64,000 nucleotides of DNA from Symsagittifera roscoffensis (lineage: Eukaryota > Xenacoelomorpha > Acoela > Convolutidae). The position numbers were made by a program, and so were the translations under genes. The stretch is from the NCBI RefSeq assembly GCF_963678635.1, contig NC_087069.1:27890303-27954302 (forward strand), in the 5' to 3' direction. Shown piece by piece: positions 57,051-64,000 of this stretch. The notes beneath the pieces are model-generated. The model did no database searches, was not told where the DNA came from, and saw nothing but the letters and a program-made list of their open reading frames with translations. Position 1 is the first letter of the stretch. Each line of letters begins with the position of its first letter.

Positions 57051-57500
57051 GGCCGGGAGAAGGTTCAAGATTGAACAATCTGATTAAAAAACCTTACTGC
57101 AATTCAGTTTAATATCGTGATTTCAATTTTGTGATTAAAAGTAGCAACCGTTTCTAAAGCATCAAATTGAATGTTTTTTAAGGTTGCAACAAAACCCAAG
57201 CCAAGGCTATTAAACCAAGGTAGCCCCTCAATCTCCAGTAGGAAAGGACTGAGTATGGGTGATGTTCGGATTTGCATCCTCTTCCCCAGAGAGAGCTGCA
57301 GAGGTAAATCTAATCCACCTTTTAACAAGACAGGTACCCTCCCACCGGAAGGTCTATCGAGGGGGAGGAGAGTAATCATACTGAAAACCAGAGCTGAAAC
57401 ATTTACCTATAGGAATTGTCACATTTCTCAAAACCAACATCTACGCAATAGTGTTTTTACAATTATTTCTAATTTAATCTAAAATTGTAGCCCTCATTAC
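57051..57500 (+). repeat. BEL 3' tail region, copy 2
   Basis: Matches 40,375-40,858 and 60,590-61,045, ending GTAGCCCTCATTACAG. Confidence 0.7.
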
Positions 57501-58712
57501 AGAACCCTTACTAATGCACTCTGTTTTTTGCAGAGAAATTTGCCAAATAAATATGTTTTTGATTTGATAAAGTTATTAACGCTTCAAAATATTTTCAAAA
57601 AGTCCGTAAATTGCAAAAAAAATGAGTTCAATACGTTTTTACATAAAAAAATATAGCAGTTTGCTTACAAGTTAACGCTATCAATGGTTAGAATTCAGCA
57701 AAAAAGTTTATAAGGATCATAAAGTGTTAATTCGAACGTTTCGCACATTCTGTGCATCATCAGGATTGAAAGTTTTGACAAAATTTACAACTAGACATTC
57801 AAAGAAACGTTTCTGAACAATCAAATTTGAACACCTGTAACTTTATTATAAAATATGTAATTATTATTACATGTTTAAGGTAGTTCTGGGATTGTCTTCT
57901 GTTCTTGAAGTGTGATATCATTTTGTTTTGAGCTATGTTTTATTGTGAATTTTTGATTGACAACGGGAAAAAAAGTTCCTTAAGCACCATTATATATCAG
58001 AAAACTAACTTGATGAGTAATAACAATGTGAAATTAGACCAGAATGATCAAAACGCGTTCCGTCAACGAATTTCAAGTTGATACAGTTTTATGAAAAAAT
58101 TGGCTCTTTTGAACAATTAGTAGTTCTAATCGTTCAATTAACGAATTGGGAGATGTCGGTTTTGAGTGACATGTAATTTTTACATTTTTGTTTAACTGTA
58201 AAGACAAATTACAACGTTGAATTTTCGCGACAATTTATAAGCAGTGAAAAACAGAACAACGTTTTTCGCTAACAAAAACCAGACTTGGAAGAAAATAGCG
58301 AACGACAAAAGCTGAATATATCGATAATCGAAGAAGAGCGCTCCCAGTTGTATTGATTGTGCTCCTACAATTGTTACTGAGCAATTCCCGAGAACCAGGA
58401 GGGCTATTTGGAAAAATCGTTACTCTTCCCGGTCGACAACATGAGAGCTCTGAGTCCGGATTCGAAAATGCGGAATGCGGAAGGGTCTTGTGAAAAGTTT
58501 GTGAACTGAGTTTTAACAACTTTTAGCTTCCTGGAACGTTCTGAACTGATGCTTATTAACATCTAACTCAGTTTTCAGATAATGATAAGCTAGGAGTTGA
58601 TGGAAAGGGTTGATCCATTTCCGATGGATATGATGATTTTTGTTTCATGAACAAAAACAATATTAGTATGAAAATAATGTAGTAACCCTGTTTTTAGGAC
58701 TGACATCGTGGT
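57501..58712. repeat. Segment Q between the BEL tail and repeat F, copy 1
   Basis: Non-coding 1.2 kb, repeated at 61,046-62,231. It contains the hammerhead-like core at 57,738-57,763 and a GAACAATTAGTAGTTCTAATCGTTC imperfect palindrome at about 58,110. A 94-codon minus-strand ORF (58,235-58,519) is only partly kept in copy 2. Its origin is unknown; a Penelope-like source is possible because of the hammerhead-like core. Confidence 0.5.
57738..57763 (-). ncRNA. Hammerhead-ribozyme-like core, copy 1
   Basis: On the minus strand: CTGATGA, a short hairpin (GCAC, loop AGAAT, GTGC) and GAAAC, in the order and spacing of hammerhead helix II. An extra U separates CTGATGA from the stem. A GTC lies 13 bases upstream, but helices I and III are not convincingly paired, so activity is doubtful. 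Hammerhead motifs are established in Penelope-like elements and retrozymes. Confidence 0.35.
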
Positions 58713-59657
58713 CAGGGGACACTTGGGCCCAGCCATGAGCTCACTCTTTTTGCTGGTAACTATTTTAAGTTGCGCGGTTTGTGCGATAGTTTTTAAGTTG
58801 TAACGACTTTTCTGACCTCATGTTAATGGACTACCCAATTAAACTGGCCTTAGTAGAGACGATCAAGAGTTTTCCAAGCTGTGTTTAGACTATGGCCGGT
58901 CATTTAGGACAGAGTTTCTTTTCCGTCGGTATGTACTTCTGTACGAATGTTATACATCCGTTTTATGACGCTCCTGATGTTCTAAATAGCTGCCCTTAAC
59001 CCAGAGCCAGAAGGTTGGTTTGGAAAGCAGGTGCCCTCCGGATTCCCCCATTTAATTTCTTAACCTAGTTAAGACCGAAAATTCACGTATCGTGAAGGCT
59101 GGGGTGATCAGCCGTCACGTCGTTCCCGGAGCGGTATTTGACCAAAAACATTCAAAATGCACAAAAAAACCAAAAAGTAGTATAGTAAACAAGAGAAAAC
59201 CAAAAAATTAAAAACGAGCGAAAAAACCGAAATCCTGTAAAAAAAACAGTAGAATGCATCCCCCAAGACGAGATGTGATCCGACCCCCCTTTTTGTTGTT
59301 AGGTATATTTTTGTTCAAGGAATTTATTTTAAACCATATCGTTACGATCAAACTTTTGGTCCTATTTCTGGTGCCTGTAATGTAGGATTAGTTGAGTATT
59401 TAAGCACGTTAATGCTAATTTGCGCTCAAACTGGAAGGGTCATGTGATAACAGTGAAAGACTCATCCGGCAAGCAGTGCAAGGAGCAGCAGAAGGACAAA
59501 AACAACCGACTGTTGGGTATCGCTAGCAATTGTTGTATCCTTTTTGGTTCAGAGAGTACGATGTCAATGTGTGGGGAGCTCGATAGTGACTGCACTGTGG
59601 TGACACTCAGCCGAGTCGCGAATTTCCGAGTTAAGCACCTTAATTCGGATACTGAAT
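58713..59657 (+). repeat. LTR-like repeat F, copy 2 (truncated)
   Basis: Starts GGGGACACTTGGGCCCAGCC and matches copy 1 to about 52,825, then breaks off. The 83-codon ORF 59,420-59,671 is shared with copy 3 (62,941 on) but not with copy 1; no family is recognised. Confidence 0.65.
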
Positions 59658-59726
59658 CAAAACAGGCTTAAACAGGATTATCGACTCTGGGACTAAACGA
59701 AAACAGCACTCCACTCTGAATTGATT
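59658..59726. other. Deletion joint inside the duplicated segment
   Basis: A 50-base piece matching 54,158-54,215 (ACAGG.TTAAACA, then GGACTAAACGAAAACAG) links the truncated F copy to the start of duplication unit 2. It records a deletion of about 1.3 kb of F and then about 2 kb of the gag-like region. Confidence 0.65.
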
Positions 59727-59785
59727 GCAAGAAGAACAAGCGAGTGGAAGAGGTGATTCCTTGAATTGCTCGAATTAGAGAATTG

Positions 59786-60590
59786 AATTAAAACGAGCTG
59801 AATTTCAGCAAAACAAAGTTTCATTTCCTGTGGTGGACTACCAAGAGTCCTATTTATGCTACTTTCTAGAGATTCCTACCTCCAACAATTTTAGTTTTCT
59901 TAACATCAGACCACAACTACGAAAGAAACACAAAATGCTGAACCACTCAGTTGAATGGTGCCTCCAACCTCCTTCCGCTCCTCATTTTGGTAGAGCATGG
60001 AAACGACTTTTTCAGAATGTCAAACGTGTTATCTTCATCATAACAGACATGGGAGTTTCAACTATGATTGTTGTCGACACAGAAGGCTTCGCAAATTGAA
60101 GACCACTAAACCTTGTTCGAAGCAATAGAAAAGACGAAGATCCACTTACCTCAAATCACTTCATTTAGTGTTACATTACTTGTGTTACTCTACCAGCCTG
60201 AATCTGAGGCTTTGTGTTACATTACTACATTACTAGCCTGCATCTTCATCGAAACACTGCATTCAAGTCTTCAACTTGGACGCAAGTAAAGCTGAGATTA
60301 CAAAACATCTGAAGAATACTTGTTACTGATTACCTGCTTAACCTGAACATCAGATCAAAATGAACTCAGCATGAATTTGTTTTGAAAATGGCGAATATTT
60401 TTATCATCTTGAAGAATAGATTGCCCATCGAATCTGACCGCTCGGATGCGTGACACGAACATTCACCGATGCCGGTTGTATTCCAAGGTCATGTGAAGTA
60501 AAGACCGATTGACGGGGTTGAAACCGCCGCGTTGATAGGCTTCCAATTGTGTTCCCCACACAAATTTCTGGCTTGAGTGGCCGGGAGAAG
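59786..60590 (+). pseudogene. BEL integrase C-terminal fragment, copy in duplication unit 2
   Basis: The 89-codon ORF 59,830-60,099 is nearly identical to 56,267-56,536, with the same VEWCLQPPSAPHF motif. The region corresponding to 56,597-56,675 differs here and keeps CTCAAATCACTTCATTTAG, as in the other BEL copies. Confidence 0.75.
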
Positions 60591-61045
60591 GTTCAAGATT
60601 GAACAATCTGATTAAAAAACCTTACTGCAATTCAGTTTAATATCGTGATTTCAATTTTGTGATTAAAAGTAGCAACCTTTTCTAAAGCATCAAATTAGAG
60701 CCTGAAAACAAATTGAATGTTTTTTAAGGTTGCAACAAAACCCAAGCCAAGGCTATTAAACCAAGGTAGCCCCTCAATCTCCAGTAGGAAAGGACTGAGT
60801 ATGGGTGATGTTCGGATTTGCATCCTCTTCCCCAGAGAGAGCTGCAGAGGTAAATCTAACCCACCTTTTAACAAGACAGGTACCCTCCCACCGGAAGGTC
60901 TATCGAGGGGGAGGAGAGTAATCATACTGAAAACCAGAGCTGAAACATTTACCTATAGGAATTGTCACATTTCTCAAAACCAACATCTACGCAATAGTGT
61001 TTTTACAAATATTTCTAATTTAATCTAAAATTGTAGCCCTCATTA
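60591..61045 (+). repeat. BEL 3' tail region, copy 3
   Basis: Matches 57,051-57,500 almost perfectly, including the 103-codon ORF at 60,717-61,028. Confidence 0.7.
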
Positions 61046-62231
61046 CAGAACCCTTACTAATGCACTCTGTATTTCGCAGAGAAAAAAAATTTGACAAATA
61101 AATATGTTTTTGATTTAATAAAGTTGTTACAGCTTCAAAATATTTTCAAAAAGTCCGTAAATTGCAAAAAAAAATGAGTTCAATACGTTTTTACATAAAA
61201 AAAATATAGCAGTTTGCTTACAAAATAACGCTATCAATGGTTAGAATTCAGCAAAAAAGTTTATAAGGATCATAAAGTGTTAATTCGAACGTTTCGCACA
61301 TTCTGTGCATCATCAGGATTGAAAGTTTTGACAAAATTTACAACTAGACATTCAAAGAAACGTTTCTGAACAATCAAATTTGAACACCTGTAACTTTATT
61401 ATAAAATATGTACTATTATTACATGTTTAAGGTAGTTCTGGGATTGTCTTCTGTTCTTGAAGTGTGATATCATTTTGTTTTGAGCTATGTTTTATTGTGA
61501 ATTTTTGATTGACAACGGGAAAAAAAGTTCCTTAAGCACCATTATATATCAGAAAACTAACTTGATGAGTAATAACAATGTGAAATTAGACCAGAATGAT
61601 CAAAACGCGTTCCGTCAACGAATTTCAAGTTGATACAGTTTTATGAAAAAATTGGCTCTTTTGAACAATTAGTAGTTCTAATCGTTCAATTAACGAATTG
61701 GGAGATGTCGGTTTTGAGTGACATGTAATTTTTACATTTTTGTTTAACTGTAAAGACAAATTACAACGTTGAATTTTCGCGACAATTTGTAAGCAGTGAA
61801 AAACAAAACAACGTTTTTCGCTAACAAAAACCAGACTTGGAAGAAAATAGCGAACGACAAAAGCTGAATATATCGTATTGATTGTGCTCCTACAATTGTT
61901 ACTGAGCAATTCCCCAGAACCAGGAGGGCTATTTGAAAAAATTTTTACTCTTCCTGGTCGACAAAATGAGAGCTCTGAGTCCGGATTCGAAAATGCGGAA
62001 GGGTCTTGTGAAAAGTTTGTGAACTGAGTTTTAACAACTTTTAGCTTCCTGGAACGTTCTGAACTGATGCTTATTAACATCTAACTCAGTTTTCAGATAA
62101 TGATAAGCTAGGAGTTGATGGAAAGGGTTGATCCATTTCCGATGGATATGATGATTTTTGTTTCATGAACAAAAACAATATTAGTATGAAAATAATCTAG
62201 TAACCCTGTTTTTAGGACTGACATCGTGGTC
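61046..62231. repeat. Segment Q, copy 2
   Basis: Duplicate of 57,501-58,712 with small indels; for example, about 20 bases are missing near 61,878. Non-coding. Confidence 0.6.
61291..61316 (-). ncRNA. Hammerhead-ribozyme-like core, copy 2
   Basis: Identical to the 57,738-57,763 core and its near flanks. It arose by the segment duplication, so it is not independent support for function. Confidence 0.35.
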
Positions 62232-64000
62232 TGGGGACACTTGGGCCCAGCCATGAGCTCACTCTTTTTGCTGGTAACTATTTTAAGTTGCGCGGTTTGT
62301 GCGATAGTTTTTAAGTTGTAACGACTTTTTTGACCTCATGTTAATGGACTACACATTAAACTGGCCTTAGTAGAGACAATCAAGAGTTTTCCAAGCTGTG
62401 TTTAGACTATGGCCGGTCATTTAGGACAGAGTTTCTTTTCCGTCGGTATGTACTTCTGTACGAATGTTATACATACGTTTTATGACGCTCCTGATGTTCT
62501 AAATAGTTGCCCTTAACCAAGAGCCAGAAGGTTGGTTTGGAAAGCAGGTGCCCTCCGGATTCCCCTATTTAATTTCTTAACCTAGTTAAGACCGAAAATT
62601 CACGTATCGTGAAGGCTGGGGTGATCAGCCGTCACGTCGTTCCCGGAGCGGTATTTGACCAAAAACATTCAAAATGCACAAAAAAACCAAAAAGTAGTAT
62701 AGTAAACAAGAGAAAACCAAAAAATTAAACACGAGCGAAAAAACCGAAATCCTGTTAAAAAAAACAGTAGAATTCATCCCCCAAGACGAGATGTGATCCG
62801 ACCCCCCCCCCTTTTGTTGTTAGGTGTATTTTTGTTCAAGGAATTTATTTTAAACCATATCGTTACGATCAAATTTTTGGTCCTATTTCTGGTGTCTGTA
62901 ATGTAGGATTAGTTGAGTATTTAAGCACGTTAATGCTAATTTGCGCTCAAACTGGAAGGGTCATGTGATAACAGTGAAAGACTCATCCGGCAAGCAGTGC
63001 AAGGAGCAGCAGAAGGACAAAAACAACCGACTGTTGGGTATCGCTAGCAATTGTTGTATCCTTTTTGGGTCAGAGAGTACGATATCAATGTGTGGGGAGC
63101 TCGATAGTGACTGCACTGTGGTGACACTCAGCCGAGTCGCGAATTTCCGAGTTAAGCACCTTAATTCGGATACTGAACAGATCCCAAAGGGCTTACTAGT
63201 ATTAGTTTTACTATTTATACTACCCGTATTAATTTTTTCGAAACCGTTTTCAGCAAATTAGTCCGTAAACAGACGGGTTCTTAGGCTCAAAACAGTAATA
63301 TTTTGATCCCCCCATACAACTCGCGATTTTCCAGATAGCCTTTTCTTTTGCAAAAAAGCTCTAAAAGAGTTTTTAACATCGTGTTTAGACTAATGAAAGA
63401 AGAAGAACCGGCGGATTTTAATTCGGACATTGTTGGAAATAATTGTGAACCACTATCCAATTTTTCGTAATTTGTGGAAATACGAAACGGGCAAAATAAG
63501 AAAACTTTTTGAAGTTTTGCGAGCTAGTGTGAGAACAACTTGTTGTTCAGACAACATACACTAGTGAGTGGACAGATTTTAGAATCAGTTTGCAAACAAC
63601 CTTCCTGGCCCCAGTGAAATATAACTTAATGAGATTAATTTAGTGGATTCATCAACCTGGAGGTGTCCAAGTAGCCTTGTTTTTCACAACTTTTTTCAGC
63701 TGAAACATTTTAGAACGGGTTTTGCTTTATCTTGGTACCGTTCGATCAGGACTTAAGTAAGCTTAAACTTGAGCCGATGTTTTTTTAAAGAAAGGGAACA
63801 TAGAAGTTTCTTAGATTGTTTTTAGCAAAACCTTCGTTTTAAGACGTTAGACCCTTCACGTTTGGTTAAAAAATTTTTGGAAAACACATTTACCCCTACT
63901 GAACGGTAGCAACTGTTGAAAAAAGCAGATTTACGTTGTTTTATACAATATTGAAGGGTTAGGGAACCTTGATACAAAATGCAAGTCGGAAAAAAGCCCG
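62232..64000 (+). repeat. LTR-like repeat F, copy 3 (runs off the window)
   Basis: Matches copy 1 from 51,924 to about 53,680 with moderate divergence. No intact gene. The 106-codon ORF 62,941-63,261 overlaps the short ORF of copy 2 and matches nothing recognised. Confidence 0.65.

Larger units (their letters stand above)
56165..63180 (+). repeat. Tandem duplication of a 3.5 kb segment
   Basis: Copy 1 is 56,165-59,690 and copy 2 is 59,727-63,180. Both run from AGAAGAACAAGCGAGTGGAAG through the BEL integrase tail, BEL 3' region, hammerhead-like segment and repeat F. Copy 1 of F is cut after TTAATTCGGATACTGAA (59,657) and joined to sequence matching 54,158-54,215. Copy 2 of F runs on to the window end. 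Confidence 0.9.

Noticed and set aside
58235-58519. 94-codon minus-strand ORF as a GIY-YIG endonuclease of a Penelope-like element
   Set aside because: No GIY or YIG motif or catalytic residues; the frame is altered in the duplicate copy.

Overview
The window is eukaryotic, almost certainly metazoan, non-genic and AT-rich. No operons, ribosome binding sites, convincing exon series or host gene were seen. Nearly everything recognisable is transposable-element DNA: one intact LINE protein, decayed LTR retrotransposons, LINE fragments, several families of short terminal-inverted-repeat (TIR) elements, tRNA-like SINE-type repeats and tandem arrays. The species cannot be named from the sequence. 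There is a 200-base assembly gap at 3911-4110.

Layout. 1-3910: two solo LTRs of a Ty3/gypsy-type element (269-1757 and 2793-3218), each with a 4-bp target duplication; the first is split by a TIR element full of AATCGATTATAAT-type repeats and G-tracts. 4111-7240: an RTE-type LINE with an intact 1005-codon endonuclease/reverse transcriptase ORF and an (ATG)n tail. 7241-11,521: AT-rich non-coding DNA, a paralogous empty site of LTR 2, and a tRNA-Cys-like repeat. 11,522-29,501: a giant (about 18 kb), decayed gypsy/errantivirus-like element reading left to right: LTR, 3.6 kb leader with several unrecognised ORFs, gag, protease, RT, RNase H, integrase, an envelope-like gene with membrane segments, a Ser/Pro-rich accessory ORF, a nested LINE scrap, LTR.

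29,502-38,480: a dispersed repeat, a 5'-truncated RNase H-bearing LINE with a (CAA)n tail on the minus strand, three TIR elements of three different families, and one unrecognised 130-codon ORF. 38,485-40,860: a frameshifted pol remnant of a Pao/BEL element (RNase H, zinc-binding and integrase domains). 40,870-51,920: blocks of the same repeats re-used around a three-unit tandem array (about 1.78 kb per unit), each unit fusing a TIR-element end, a hairpin cluster (GAGCGG/CCGCTC) and the BEL integrase tail; a long inverted repeat sits at its left edge. 51,924-64,000: an LTR-like long repeat, a coiled-coil gag-like remnant, then a 3.5 kb segment duplicated in tandem, each copy carrying the BEL integrase tail, a hammerhead-ribozyme-like core on the minus strand and another LTR-like block. 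This looks like an internally deleted BEL derivative amplified in tandem.

How the parts relate: only the RTE ORF looks capable of acting, and its GC-rich intact reading frame contrasts with its decayed surroundings. The other elements are dead in cis (stops, frameshifts, loss of an RT catalytic Asp in the gypsy element). The most unusual items are the oversized gypsy element with extra genes before gag and after env, the TIR families with internal palindromic repeat arrays, and the tandem arrays assembled from pieces of unrelated transposons.
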